DNA of 64,000 bases from Microvirga sp. (GTDB lineage: Bacteria; Pseudomonadota; Alphaproteobacteria; Rhizobiales; Beijerinckiaceae), in the NCBI RefSeq assembly GCF_014699075.1, contig NZ_JACXAB010000001.1, positions 186,001 through 250,000 on the forward strand, read 5' to 3'. The notes under the pieces were generated by a model. It searched no databases and was not told the DNA's origin. It was given only the letters and a program-made list of their open reading frames with translations. Below, piece by piece: positions 47,167 to 56,998 of this stretch. How positions within the stretch are numbered: the first letter of the stretch is position 1; the number at the start of each line of letters is the position of its first letter. The position numbers and the translations under genes were made by a program.

Positions 47167-47391
47167 CGTCATCCCGGACGGAGCGCAGCGAAGATCCGGG
47201 ATCGCCTTGACCAGCCTGGCACTGTCATCCCGGGGCCGCTCAGCGGAGCCCGGGATCCATAGCCACGACCTAGAACCAGTCCGGCACTGCCGGCGGTTAT
47301 GGATTCCCGCCTTCGCGGGAATGACAGTGTCGAGGTTCTAGTGCCCTGTTCTGCACGCGGTCCCGGATCTTGTGCGGCGTCCGGGATGACG
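47167..47391. repeat. Nested repeat: family-B palindrome split by an inverted family-C palindrome
   Basis: B arms (cgtcatcccggacgg at 47167; gtccgggatgacg ending 47391) enclose a complete C element at 47223-47326. Here C is in the opposite orientation to those at 11902 and 41872 (gggccgc arm first, cccgcgaagg arm last). It fills the gap between convergent pip and 3-hydroxybutyrate dehydrogenase genes. Confidence 0.8.
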
Positions 47392-47403
47392 ATCGTGAAA
47401 AAC

Positions 47404-48189
47404 TTACTTCGCCGTCCAGCCGCCATCCATGGACAGGTTGGCGCCCGACATCTGGCTGGCTGCGTCCGAGCACAGGAAGACGGCGAGCCCCGCCACCTGA
47501 TCGACGGTGACGAACTGCTTGGTGGGCTGAGCCTCCAGAAGCACGTCGTTGATCACCTGCTCCTTGGTGAGCCCGCGCGCCTTCATGGTATCGGGGATCT
47601 GCCGCTCGACGAGAGGCGTCCACACATAGCCGGGGCTGATGCAGTTCACCGTGATGCCGTGCGTCGCCACTTCCAGCGCCACAGTCTTGGTGAGGCCGGC
47701 GATGCCGTGCTTGGCCGCCACATAGGCAGACTTGAACGGCGAGGCGACAAGCGAATGGGCCGAGGCCGTGTTGATGATGCGGCCCCACTTGCGCGCCTTC
47801 ATGCCAGGCACGGCGGCGCGGATGGCGTGGAAGGCCGATGTGAGATTGATGGCGATGATCTGGTCCCACTTCTCGACCGGGAAATCCTCCACCGGCGAGA
47901 CGAACTGAATGCCCGCATTGTTGACGAGAATATCGACGCTGCCGAAACTGCGCTCGCCGAGCCGGACCATCTCCTCGATCTCGTCGGCCTTGAGCATGTT
48001 GGCCGGCGAATAGACGGCTTTGACACCGAACTCGCTCTCGATCCCGGCGCGGGTCTTTTCGATCTCGGCCTCGTCTCCCAATCCATTGAGGACGATGTTG
48101 GCGCCTTCCTTGGCGAGCGCGCGGGCGATGGCGAGGCCGATGCCGCTGGTCGAGCCGGTGATCACGGCTGCTTTCGATGTCAAGATCAT
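47404..48189 (-). CDS. 3-hydroxybutyrate dehydrogenase (short-chain dehydrogenase)
   Basis: NAD-dependent interconversion of D-3-hydroxybutyrate and acetoacetate in PHB turnover, 261 residues from ATG 48189, preceded by GGAGAAG. The SDR features are GSTSGIGLAIARALA (about 11-25, cofactor site), NNAGIQFVSPVEDFP (NNAG plus the HBDH-type continuation) and the catalytic Ser/Tyr/Lys as SAHSL and YVAAKHG. The C-terminal MSGANLSMDGGWTAK is typical of 3-HBDH. Other SDR substrates cannot be fully excluded, but the HBDH match is good along the length. Confidence 0.87.
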   Translation of the reverse strand: MILTSKAAVITGSTSGIGLAIARALAKEGANIVLNGLGDEAEIEKTRAGIESEFGVKAVYSPANMLKADEIEEMVRLGERSFGSVDILVNNAGIQFVSPVEDFPVEKWDQIIAINLTSAFHAIRAAVPGMKARKWGRIINTASAHSLVASPFKSAYVAAKHGIAGLTKTVALEVATHGITVNCISPGYVWTPLVERQIPDTMKARGLTKEQVINDVLLEAQPTKQFVTVDQVAGLAVFLCSDAASQMSGANLSMDGGWTAK

Positions 48190-48409
48190 GGTCTTCTCCG
48201 CTTGGGCCTGGGCTCCAGGCATCACATGGCAGGTGGAATAGCACGAAGGGCACGATGGAGGTGAGCCTAGCAAAAAGGAGCATGGGGAACAGATTCCGTG
48301 CGCGAGCTCGCCCATGTGCCGGGCGCATGTCCCTTTCCCCTTCCCTGCCGTTGTGTGGCAGCCGCCAATATGAGATGGATCGGGGGCCTTTCGACAATGC
48401 AATGGGGGC

Positions 48410-49132
48410 GTGGTGCCGACACCAAAGATTCTTCCCTGCGGCGACAGCGCCCTGACGGTCGAGTTCGGGAGCACGATCGATCCTGCCCTCAATGCCATGG
48501 TCCTGGCCCTCGACGAGATTGTCCGCAGCCGTGCCCCCGCCGGGCTGATCGAGACGGTGCCGACCTACCGCTCCCTGACCATCCAATTCGATCCTGCAGT
48601 GACCGACTACGACGCGCTTGTGAGGCTTCTCGACGAGGAGACCAGGGATCTCGCACCTCGGCACGCGGTGGGCCGCCGCTGGCGCGTGCCGGTGGTGTAT
48701 GGCGGCGCCTACGGGAGCGACCTGGAGGAGGTGGCGGAGATCCATGGTCTCACGCCGAACCAAGTGATCGAGATCCATTCGTCGGCGGTCTACCGCATCT
48801 ACATGATCGGCTTCCTACCGGGCTTCACCTATCTCGGCGGCCTCGACAAGCGGATCGCCACGTCCCGCCGTGTCCATCCCCGGGCGAAGATCCCGGCCGG
48901 GACGATCATGATCGGCGGCGAGCAGGCCGGCATTGCTCCCATGGACATGCCGAGCGGCTGGCACAATCTCGGCCTGACGCCGGTGCGCCCTTATGCGCCG
49001 GAGCGCGATCCGGTCTTCCTGTTCGCGGCCGGCGACGAGATTGTGTTCGAGCCGGTCGATGCTTCGCGCTGGGAGGCCATGGAGAAGGCCGTGCTGGCCG
49101 GCGAGCCGGTGGCCGAGGAGGTTCGCCCATGA
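48410..49132 (+). CDS. pxpB: 5-oxoprolinase subunit B (PxpB/KipI family)
   Basis: Part of the ATP-dependent 5-oxoprolinase PxpABC that opens pyroglutamate to glutamate. The product has 240 residues from GTG 48410 (a second GTG at 48413 is also possible). It begins PKILPCGDSALTVEFG and has VYRIYMIGFLPGFTYLGGL and MIGGEQAGIAPMDMPSGW, the KipI/allophanate hydrolase subunit 1 signature. The stop overlaps pxpC as ATGA. The pxpA (LamB/YcsF) gene is not adjacent. Confidence 0.9.
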   Translation: MVPTPKILPCGDSALTVEFGSTIDPALNAMVLALDEIVRSRAPAGLIETVPTYRSLTIQFDPAVTDYDALVRLLDEETRDLAPRHAVGRRWRVPVVYGGAYGSDLEEVAEIHGLTPNQVIEIHSSAVYRIYMIGFLPGFTYLGGLDKRIATSRRVHPRAKIPAGTIMIGGEQAGIAPMDMPSGWHNLGLTPVRPYAPERDPVFLFAAGDEIVFEPVDASRWEAMEKAVLAGEPVAEEVRP

Positions 49133-50154
49133 TCGATCTCGTGGTGAAATCCTGCGGCCCGATGACCGCCCTGCAGGATCGCGGCCGGATCGGCTATCAG
49201 GGCTTCGGCGTCTCGCCCTCCGGCGCCATGGATCGCCGCGCATTGGCGATGGCCAACGCCCTGGTTGGGAATACTCCCGACATGGCGGCTATCGAGTTCG
49301 TCAATCTCGGCGGCGCCTTCACGGCGGAAGGCGGCGACCTGCGCCTTGCCGTTGCCGGCGCGGGCACGTCCGCCAGCATTGACGGCACGCCCGTCCCACC
49401 CCTGACCGCGTTCATGCTGAGAGAGGGCCAAACCCTGGACGTGGGGCACCCGCGCACGGGCACCTTCGCGTATCTGGCGGTGGCTGGTGGTCTTATAATC
49501 GAACCGCAGTTGGGAAGTCTCTCGTTTCATCTGCGCTCCCGCCTCGGCGGCCTGAAAGGCGCGCCGCTCCAGGCGGGAAACCGCCTGCCCTGCCGGCCGG
49601 AGGTTCAAGCGGGTGAGCCGATGCAGCTCACCGTCGACATCGTCGAGGAGACCGGCCCCCTCCGCGTCATGCTCGGGCCGCAGGACGATTACTTCACGCC
49701 GGACAGCATTCGTTTGTTTCTGGACAGTGAATTCACCATCAGCCCGCAAGCCGATCGGATGGGCTTTCAGCTCACCGGACCCAAGCTCGAGCATGCCAAG
49801 GGGTTCAACATCGTGTCGGACGGCATCGTCGACGGCCATATCCAGGTGCCGGGCAGCGGCCAACCGATTGTGCTCATGCGCGACCGGCAGACGGCGGGTG
49901 GCTATCCGAAGATCGCCACGGTGATCAGCGCCGATCTGGCCCGCTTCGCGCAGATGCGCTCAGGCACACAAGTGCGCTTCAAGGCCGTGGAGCGGGACGA
50001 GGCCGTGGCGGCGGCGCGGCAGCTGAAAGATTGGATCGCGTCTCTTCCATCCAAGCTCACACCCGTCCGCTTCGATCTGACCACGGAGCATCTTCTCAGC
50101 CGCAACCTCATCGGCGGCACGGTCGACGCGCTCTCCTCTGCATCACACGAATGA
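49129..50154 (+). CDS. pxpC: 5-oxoprolinase subunit C (PxpC/KipA family)
   Basis: The partner of PxpB, 341 residues, of the allophanate hydrolase subunit 2 family. GPMTALQDRGRIGYQGFGVSPSGAMD (split here as two runs) at the N-terminus and LRVMLGPQDDYFTP, the middle signature, are clear, and DRQTAGGYPKIATVISADLA near the C-terminus is strongly conserved. It starts at ATG 49129 overlapping pxpB. The longer merged frame from 48298 is a shadow. It is convergent with glcB, 29 nt away. Confidence 0.9.
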   Translation: MIDLVVKSCGPMTALQDRGRIGYQGFGVSPSGAMDRRALAMANALVGNTPDMAAIEFVNLGGAFTAEGGDLRLAVAGAGTSASIDGTPVPPLTAFMLREGQTLDVGHPRTGTFAYLAVAGGLIIEPQLGSLSFHLRSRLGGLKGAPLQAGNRLPCRPEVQAGEPMQLTVDIVEETGPLRVMLGPQDDYFTPDSIRLFLDSEFTISPQADRMGFQLTGPKLEHAKGFNIVSDGIVDGHIQVPGSGQPIVLMRDRQTAGGYPKIATVISADLARFAQMRSGTQVRFKAVERDEAVAAARQLKDWIASLPSKLTPVRFDLTTEHLLSRNLIGGTVDALSSASHE

Positions 50155-50180
50155 AAAGGGCACCGGTGCGGCGCCCTTCC
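50154..50180. terminator. Short hairpin between convergent pxpC and glcB
   Basis: aagggc and gccctt form the arms (50156-50161 with 50173-50178) around an accggtgcggc loop. A-rich and T-rich flanks sit on either side, so it may end transcription from both genes. Confidence 0.4.
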
Positions 50181-50183
50181 CTC

Positions 50184-52385
50184 TTACTGTGTTCTGACGC
50201 CGCTCTCGTCGATGCGGTCCGGCGCCCCTGCGGCCTTTGCCTCGCGGCGGCGCTCGTGCAGCACGTATTCGGTATAACCGTTGGGTTGCTCCGCGCCCTT
50301 GAAGACCAGATCGCAGGCGGCCCGGAAGGCAGGGCCTTTGAAATCAGGCGCCATCGGCCGGTAGAGCGGATCGCCGGCATTCTGCCGGTCCACCACCTCG
50401 GCCATGCGGCGCAGGGTTTGCATCACCTGATCCTCGCTGACGATGCCGTGGCGCAGCCAGTTGGCGAGATGCTGGCTGGAGATGCGCAAGGTGGCGCGAT
50501 CTTCCATGAGACCAACGTCATGGATGTCCGGCACCTTCGAGCAGCCGACGCCCTGGTCGATCCAGCGCACCACGTAGCCGAGGATGCCCTGACAGTTGTT
50601 GTCGAGCTCCTGCTGCACCGCATCCGGCGCCCAGTTGGACTGGGACACCGGAATGGTCAGGATGTCGGAGAGTTTTGCGCGCGAGCGCTTCTTCAGCTCG
50701 TCCTGGCGCGCCGGCACGCTCACCTGATGGTAGTGCAGCGCATGCAGCGTCGCGGCGGTGGGCGATGGCACCCACGCTGTGGTGGCGCCGGCCTGCGGGT
50801 GGCCGATCTTCTGGGCCAGCATGTCGGCCATCTTGTCGGGCGCGGCCCACATGCCCTTGCCGATCTGCGCCTTGCCGGGCAGACCGCAGAGCATCCCGAC
50901 ATCCACGTTGTTGTCCTCGTAAGCCTTGATCCACGCAGTCGACTTCATGTCGTTCTTGCGGATCATGGGGCCTGCTTCCATGGAGGTGTGGATCTCGTCG
51001 CCCGTGCGGTCGAGGAAGCCGGTGTTGATAAACACGATGCGCTCGGCCGCCGCATGGATGCAGGCCTTGAGGTTGACGGAGGTGCGCCGCTCCTCGTCCA
51101 TGATGCCCATCTTGAGGGTGTTGCGGGGCAGATCCAGCATGCTCTCGACGGCGGCGAAGAGGTCGTTGGCGAACGCCACCTCGTCCGGCCCATGCATCTT
51201 GGGCTTCACGATATAGACCGAGCCCGCGCGGCTGTTGCGCAGGGAGCCCGCGCCTTTCACATCATGGATGGCGAGGAGGGATGTGATGGCCGCATCGAGG
51301 ATGGTCTCAGGGATCTCCTCGCCGTTCTCGTCGAGCACCGCATCGGTGAACATGTGGTGGCCCACATTGCGCACCAGCATCAGGCTGCGTCCATGAAGCC
51401 GCAACTCGCCGCCGTTGACGGCCGTGTAGACCCGGTCCGGGTTGAGCCTGCGTTCGACGGTTCGCCCGCCCTTCTCGAAGCTCTCGACCAGATCGCCCTT
51501 CATCAGCCCGAGCCAGGTGCGGTAGACCTCGACCTTGTCGTCGGCATCCACTGCCGCTACCGAGTCCTCCAGGTCCATGATGGTGGAAACGGCCGATTCC
51601 ATCACCACGTCGGCAACGCCGGCCGGATCCTCGGCGCCGATGGCATGGGAGCGGTCGATGCGGATGTCGAGATGCAGATTGTTGTGGCGCAGCAGCACCG
51701 ATGACGGACTCGCCGCCTCACCCTGATAGCCGACGAACTGGGCCGGGTCGGCAAGCCCCGTCTCGCTGCCGTCGCGAAGCGTCACGATGAGGGCCGTGCC
51801 CTGGATTGTGTAGGAGGCTGCATCCCTGTGGCTACCGCCGGCGAGCGGCGCCGCCTGGTCGAGCACCTCGCGGGCGCGGGCCACCACCTTGGCGCCGCGG
51901 GCCTTGTTGTAACCGCCCGAGCGGGTGGCGCCCTCGTCCTCCGGGATCGCATCGGTGCCGTAGAGGGCGTCATAGAGGCTGCCCCAGCGGGCATTGGCGG
52001 CATTCAGCGCATAACGGGCATTCGACACCGGCACCACGAGCTGGGGTCCGGCGATGCGGGCGATCTCGTCGTCCACGTTCTGCGTCCGAACCGCAAAGTC
52101 CTCGGGCTCCGGCAGCACATAGCCGATGTCGCGCAGGAACTGCTCGTAGCTGGCCTGATCGAAGGGCTGCCCCTTTCGGGCGCGGTGATACTCGTCGATC
52201 TGCTCCTGGAGCCTGTCGCGGACCGCGAGCAGTTCGCGGTCGCGGGGGGCGAACTCCTTCACGAGACCGGCTAGCCCCTTCCAGAAGGCATCGGCCGAGA
52301 CGCCGGTATAGGCCAGCGCCTCCCGCTCGATGAAATCATGAAGAACCGGGGCGACCTGGAGGCCGTTCGTCTGGATGCGCGTCAT
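50184..52385 (-). CDS. glcB: Malate synthase G
   Basis: Condenses glyoxylate with acetyl-CoA to malate, 733 residues, the single-chain G isoform length. Conserved segments include [15 protein letters not shown] (about 131-145), the metal/active-site region [15 protein letters not shown] (about 270), [16 protein letters not shown] and [16 protein letters not shown], with the catalytic [17 protein letters not shown] and the CoA-pocket region LHYHQV. The cognate isocitrate lyase is not in the window. A tRNA-Ala gene lies upstream on the same strand. Confidence 0.97.
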   Translation of the reverse strand: MTRIQTNGLQVAPVLHDFIEREALAYTGVSADAFWKGLAGLVKEFAPRDRELLAVRDRLQEQIDEYHRARKGQPFDQASYEQFLRDIGYVLPEPEDFAVRTQNVDDEIARIAGPQLVVPVSNARYALNAANARWGSLYDALYGTDAIPEDEGATRSGGYNKARGAKVVARAREVLDQAAPLAGGSHRDAASYTIQGTALIVTLRDGSETGLADPAQFVGYQGEAASPSSVLLRHNNLHLDIRIDRSHAIGAEDPAGVADVVMESAVSTIMDLEDSVAAVDADDKVEVYRTWLGLMKGDLVESFEKGGRTVERRLNPDRVYTAVNGGELRLHGRSLMLVRNVGHHMFTDAVLDENGEEIPETILDAAITSLLAIHDVKGAGSLRNSRAGSVYIVKPKMHGPDEVAFANDLFAAVESMLDLPRNTLKMGIMDEERRTSVNLKACIHAAAERIVFINTGFLDRTGDEIHTSMEAGPMIRKNDMKSTAWIKAYEDNNVDVGMLCGLPGKAQIGKGMWAAPDKMADMLAQKIGHPQAGATTAWVPSPTAATLHALHYHQVSVPARQDELKKRSRAKLSDILTIPVSQSNWAPDAVQQELDNNCQGILGYVVRWIDQGVGCSKVPDIHDVGLMEDRATLRISSQHLANWLRHGIVSEDQVMQTLRRMAEVVDRQNAGDPLYRPMAPDFKGPAFRAACDLVFKGAEQPNGYTEYVLHERRREAKAAGAPDRIDESGVRTQ

Positions 52386-52496
52386 CGTTCCGCTTTCGGT
52401 GGATGTGAAGATCCTGGCCTTAGATTAAGGCGTTGCGACTAAAAATGAAGATGAACGCCCTTTCCATGAGACGAAGGGCTGAGGGCATGACCGCTC

Positions 52497-52523
52497 AACA
52501 AAAAAGCCGCCCGAAGGCGGCTT
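52497..52523 (-). terminator. Intrinsic terminator of the tRNA-Ala gene
   Basis: On the minus strand AAGCCGCC-TTCG-GGCGGCTT, a perfect 8-bp stem with a stable tetraloop, is followed by TTTTTTG. It begins 13 nt after the tRNA 3' end, so the tRNA is transcribed separately from glcB. Confidence 0.88.
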
Positions 52524-52535
52524 CTTGGAAAGATT

Positions 52536-52611
<76 letters not shown>

Positions 52612-52692
52612 ATCCGAACCGCGGTGTATGGGTCACCGCGGCGATCTCTGTTGAAATCGGAGGCGTCTCTATAGTCGCCTCCGATCCGAGGT

Positions 52693-53082
52693 TCAAGCCT
52701 CTTCGTCGTCTTCCAGATCGCTGTCGATCAGATCGGACACGTCGTCGTCGCCTTCTTCCTCGTCTTCGAGGAAGGTGTCGTCATCGGCGACGTCGTCGGC
52801 CACCTCGATGTCGTCATCGACCGGGATGTCCTTCTCGTTCTCGTCAGCCTCAACCTCGTCGAGGGAGACCATCTCCGGACCGGCTGCCTCGAGCTCGGTC
52901 TCGTCGTCATCGACCACGGCGGCGGCACGGGCCGCCACGGGAGCGGCCACGCGGGTCGTCATGGCGGTTGCCTGGAACACGGTGCCGCATTTCGGGCAGA
53001 CCGCCGGGTCCTTGCTGAGATCGTAGAACTTCGCGCCGCAGCTCATGCACTGGCGCTTCAAGCCGAGTTCCGGTTTGGCCAC
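52693..53082 (-). CDS. FYDLN acid-domain (TIGR02300) family protein
   Basis: A 129-residue protein that I place in the TIGR02300 family of alphaproteobacteria. It starts with GTG at 53082, MAKPELGLKRQCMSCG. A zinc-ribbon-like module has Cys12, Cys15, Cys29 and Cys32, with FYDLSKDP between them, the eponymous FYDLN motif in variant form. After a short basic/alanine linker, residues about 55-129 are highly acidic (long Asp/Glu runs). The role is unknown; a zinc ribbon with an acidic tail suggests binding to nucleic acid or to a basic partner. Single gene upstream of the tRNA, divergent from aroA. Confidence 0.88.
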   Translation of the reverse strand: MAKPELGLKRQCMSCGAKFYDLSKDPAVCPKCGTVFQATAMTTRVAAPVAARAAAVVDDDETELEAAGPEMVSLDEVEADENEKDIPVDDDIEVADDVADDDTFLEDEEEGDDDVSDLIDSDLEDDEEA

Positions 53083-53200
53083 GGGTGATTGCCTTGGATA
53101 AGTGTGAATGGTTGGGAAGGCTCCGTTAGTCGGCAGGGGATGGCTTGTCAAATAGGAAATTGCAGATGCAAGGGCCGAGCTTGACCCAGCTTGCGCGTGA

Positions 53201-54613
<1,413 letters not shown>

Positions 54614-54621
54614 AGCAGCCC

Positions 54622-55248
54622 ATGATCATCGCCATCGACGGCCCTGCGGCTTCCGGCAAGGGCACCCTGGGCAAGCGCCTCGCGGAGCATTACGGCTTCG
54701 CCCATCTGGACACCGGCCTGCTCTATCGGGCGGTCGCCGGCGTGCTTATAGACGGAGACGTTCCCCTCACGGACCAGGACGCTGCCACCGCAGTGGCGCA
54801 GAACCTGGACGTCTCGCACCTCGACAACGATTCCCGCCTCAGGGGCGCCGCCATGGGCGAGGCTGCCTCGGTGGTGTCCGCATACCAGCCGGTGCGCGAT
54901 GCGCTGCTGGCCTTCCAGCGCCAGTTCAGCGTGCAGGAACCGGGCGCGGTGCTCGACGGACGGGACATCGGCACCGTGGTCTGCCCGGATGCGAACGTGA
55001 AGCTGTTCATCACCGCGGCGCCCGAGGAGCGGGCGCGACGCCGGCATCTCGAACTCCTGCGGCGCGGCGAGCAGGCCGAATACGAGACGATCCTTGCGGA
55101 TATCCGACGCCGGGACGAGCGGGACATGAGCCGCAGCACCGCTCCGCTCAAGGCCGCCGCCGACGCGGTGACCCTCGACACGACGGATCTCGACCCCGAC
55201 GCTGCTTTCCAGGCAGCCCTCGCGATCGTGGAGGCTAAGCATTCTTAA
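54622..55248 (+). CDS. cmk: Cytidylate kinase
   Basis: Phosphorylates CMP and dCMP, 208 residues from ATG 54622, 8 nt after the aroA stop; an in-frame TTG at 54610 is an alternative. The P-loop GPAASGKGT (about 7-15), DTGLLYRA, the [14 protein letters not shown] segment with CMP-binding residues, and the [14 protein letters not shown] lid are all present. In many alphaproteobacteria cmk is followed by rpsA; here it is followed by a DUF1194 gene 89 nt downstream. Confidence 0.96.
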   Translation: MIIAIDGPAASGKGTLGKRLAEHYGFAHLDTGLLYRAVAGVLIDGDVPLTDQDAATAVAQNLDVSHLDNDSRLRGAAMGEAASVVSAYQPVRDALLAFQRQFSVQEPGAVLDGRDIGTVVCPDANVKLFITAAPEERARRRHLELLRRGEQAEYETILADIRRRDERDMSRSTAPLKAAADAVTLDTTDLDPDAAFQAALAIVEAKHS

Positions 55249-55337
55249 GCTCCCCTCTGGTCCGGGAGCAGCCTTGCCTTAGTTCCAGAAGCTGGCACAC
55301 TTTTCCGACCAATCCGGCTCCCGCACAGGAGATTCCG

Positions 55338-56141
55338 ATGGTTTGTTCCGGCTTCACCCGCCTTGCCGCGGCATTTGTCTGCCTGTGGGGGATCCTTGCC
55401 CTGCCGGCTCAGGCCCAGACCGAGACCGAGGTCGATCTCGCCCTCGTGGTCGCGGTGGATATCTCCTTTTCCATGGACACGGACGAACAGGCCCTGCAGC
55501 GGGAAGGGTTTGCCCAGGCCTTCCGCTCCAAGCTCGTCCACGATGCGATCCGCGGCGGCATGCTAGGCCGGATCGCCGTCACCTACATGGAATGGGCAGG
55601 CTCCCCGGATCAGAAGGTGATCATTCCCTGGACTGTGCTCGACAACTCCGAGAGCCTGATGGCCTTCGCCGACAGGATCGCCTCCACACCCCTGCGGCGG
55701 GCGCAGCGGACCTCGATCTCCAGCGCCATCGACTTCAGCGTGAAGCTCCTGGAGGAGAGCGGCTTGAATGCTACCCGGCGGGTAATCGATGTGTCGGGCG
55801 ACGGTCCCAACAACCAGGGCCGTCTCGTGCTGGAGGCCCGTGACGCGGCGCTGGCCAAGGGCATCACCATTAACGGGCTGCCGATCATGCTGCGCCAGCC
55901 CGGCTACCTCGACATCCCGGACCTCGACGTCTATTACAAGGACTGCGTGATCGGCGGTCAGGGTGCGTTCACCGTTCCGGTGCGGGAGCGCGACCAGTTC
56001 ATCGAGGCGATCAAAACCAAGATCCTGCTTGAGATTGCCAACCTGATGCCCGGACAGCCCCTGATCAGCCGCATCCAGTCCCCTCAGCGCACCAACTGCA
56101 TGGCCGGCGAAATGCAGTGGCGTGACCGCTGGAGCAATTGA
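55338..56141 (+). CDS. DUF1194 (von Willebrand A-like) secreted protein
   Basis: A 267-residue protein with a signal peptide ending near QAQA (about residue 27). The DUF1194 domain resembles a VWA fold: VDLALVVAVDISFSMDTDEQ (about 32-51) has the D-x-S-x-S metal-ion-dependent adhesion site, RTSISSAIDFSVKLL contributes a later ligand, and VIDVSGDGPNNQG gives the third. Two cysteines in the C-terminal third (in KDCVIGG and TNCMAG) may form a disulfide. The role is unknown; likely periplasmic binding. It stands 12 nt before mgsA and may be cotranscribed. Confidence 0.87.
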   Translation: MVCSGFTRLAAAFVCLWGILALPAQAQTETEVDLALVVAVDISFSMDTDEQALQREGFAQAFRSKLVHDAIRGGMLGRIAVTYMEWAGSPDQKVIIPWTVLDNSESLMAFADRIASTPLRRAQRTSISSAIDFSVKLLEESGLNATRRVIDVSGDGPNNQGRLVLEARDAALAKGITINGLPIMLRQPGYLDIPDLDVYYKDCVIGGQGAFTVPVRERDQFIEAIKTKILLEIANLMPGQPLISRIQSPQRTNCMAGEMQWRDRWSN

Positions 56142-56153
56142 GCTGTCCCTCCC

Positions 56154-56531
56154 ATGACCCAACTGACCCTGGCGCTCGTGGCCCACGACGCCAAGAAGGA
56201 TGACATGGCCGCATTCGTGGCCCTGTACGAGGACGATCTGCGCCCCTTCACGCTTTTTGCCACCGGCACCACGGGCGCTCGCGTGATGGAGCGATGCCCT
56301 TCGCTGTCGGTCACGCGGCTGAAGAGCGGCCCGCTCGGCGGCGACCAGCAGATCGGCGCGATGATCGCGGAAGGAAGGATCGACGCCCTGTTCTTCTTCG
56401 TCGATCCTCTCTCGCCGCACCCGCATGACGTGGACGTGAAGGCCCTGATGCGACTCGCCCTCGTGTACGACATTCCCATGGCCCTGAACCGCGCCACGGC
56501 AGGACGTCTGATCGAGTCGTTCCGAGACTAA
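56154..56531 (+). CDS. mgsA: Methylglyoxal synthase
   Basis: Converts dihydroxyacetone phosphate to methylglyoxal and phosphate, a bypass that relieves sugar-phosphate build-up, 125 residues, a little shorter than E. coli MgsA (152). Active-site motifs are visible: AHDAKKDDM (His, Lys), FATGTTG (phosphate loop), [12 protein letters not shown] and [18 protein letters not shown] with the catalytic Asp and His. It begins 12 nt after the DUF1194 gene. A methylglyoxal detoxifier is not adjacent, although a VOC protein lies elsewhere in the window. Confidence 0.93.
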   Translation: MTQLTLALVAHDAKKDDMAAFVALYEDDLRPFTLFATGTTGARVMERCPSLSVTRLKSGPLGGDQQIGAMIAEGRIDALFFFVDPLSPHPHDVDVKALMRLALVYDIPMALNRATAGRLIESFRD

Positions 56532-56646
56532 GTTCAAGGCGGCTTCGTGCGCCGCATCGTGGGGAGCGGGAGGTTCGCAACAGACGATGCACCATTGGAA
56601 GCAGAAGCAGTGGATGAATATTTCTTGATCAATTGGAAATGACGAG

Positions 56647-56937
56647 ATGGCCCAACCTTCAGCAGAAGAGCGCAAGCGGCAGTCGCAGGCCCGCCGGGAG
56701 GCGAACGATAAGGAGCGCCGCGAATATTGGGAGATCCTGATTGAGGGAACGCGGGACGCGCATGAGAAGACGCGGCTGCTGTTCGATCAGCGGCAGGAGA
56801 ACCTCTACCGGCGCCTCGAAGAACTCGAGCTGAATCTCAGGGACGAGATCCGCGAACATGGACGGACAACCCGGATCTGGCTCGCGGTGCTCAGCATATC
56901 GGTTGTGATCCTGATCGTTTTGTCTCTTTGGCTCTAA
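56647..56937 (+). CDS. Small coiled-coil membrane-anchored protein of unknown function
   Basis: A 96-residue protein I do not recognise. Residues 1-72 are highly charged and helical with heptad-like spacing (RRLEELELNLRDEIREHG), suggesting a coiled coil. A single membrane segment follows at about 76-95 (IWLAVLSISVVILIVLSLWL), making it C-terminally anchored with the rest in the cytoplasm. Base composition and position between mgsA and hrpB, convergent with hrpB, look ordinary. GAGATGG around the start gives only a weak ribosome site. Confidence 0.65.
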   Translation: MAQPSAEERKRQSQARREANDKERREYWEILIEGTRDAHEKTRLLFDQRQENLYRRLEELELNLRDEIREHGRTTRIWLAVLSISVVILIVLSLWL

Positions 56938-56998
56938 GCGGAACGCAGAGCCGGGCCTGCGCATCGAGTTGCGCCCGTTGGGGCAGGAGGAGCAGCCG

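Noticed and set aside
48298..49128. Upstream extension of the pxpC frame
   Set aside because: It overlaps pxpB out of frame; the conserved pxpC start is ATG 49129 in the ATGA overlap.
50031..51704. 557-codon plus-strand open frame
   Set aside because: It is antisense to glcB and overlaps the pxpC end; no domain is visible.
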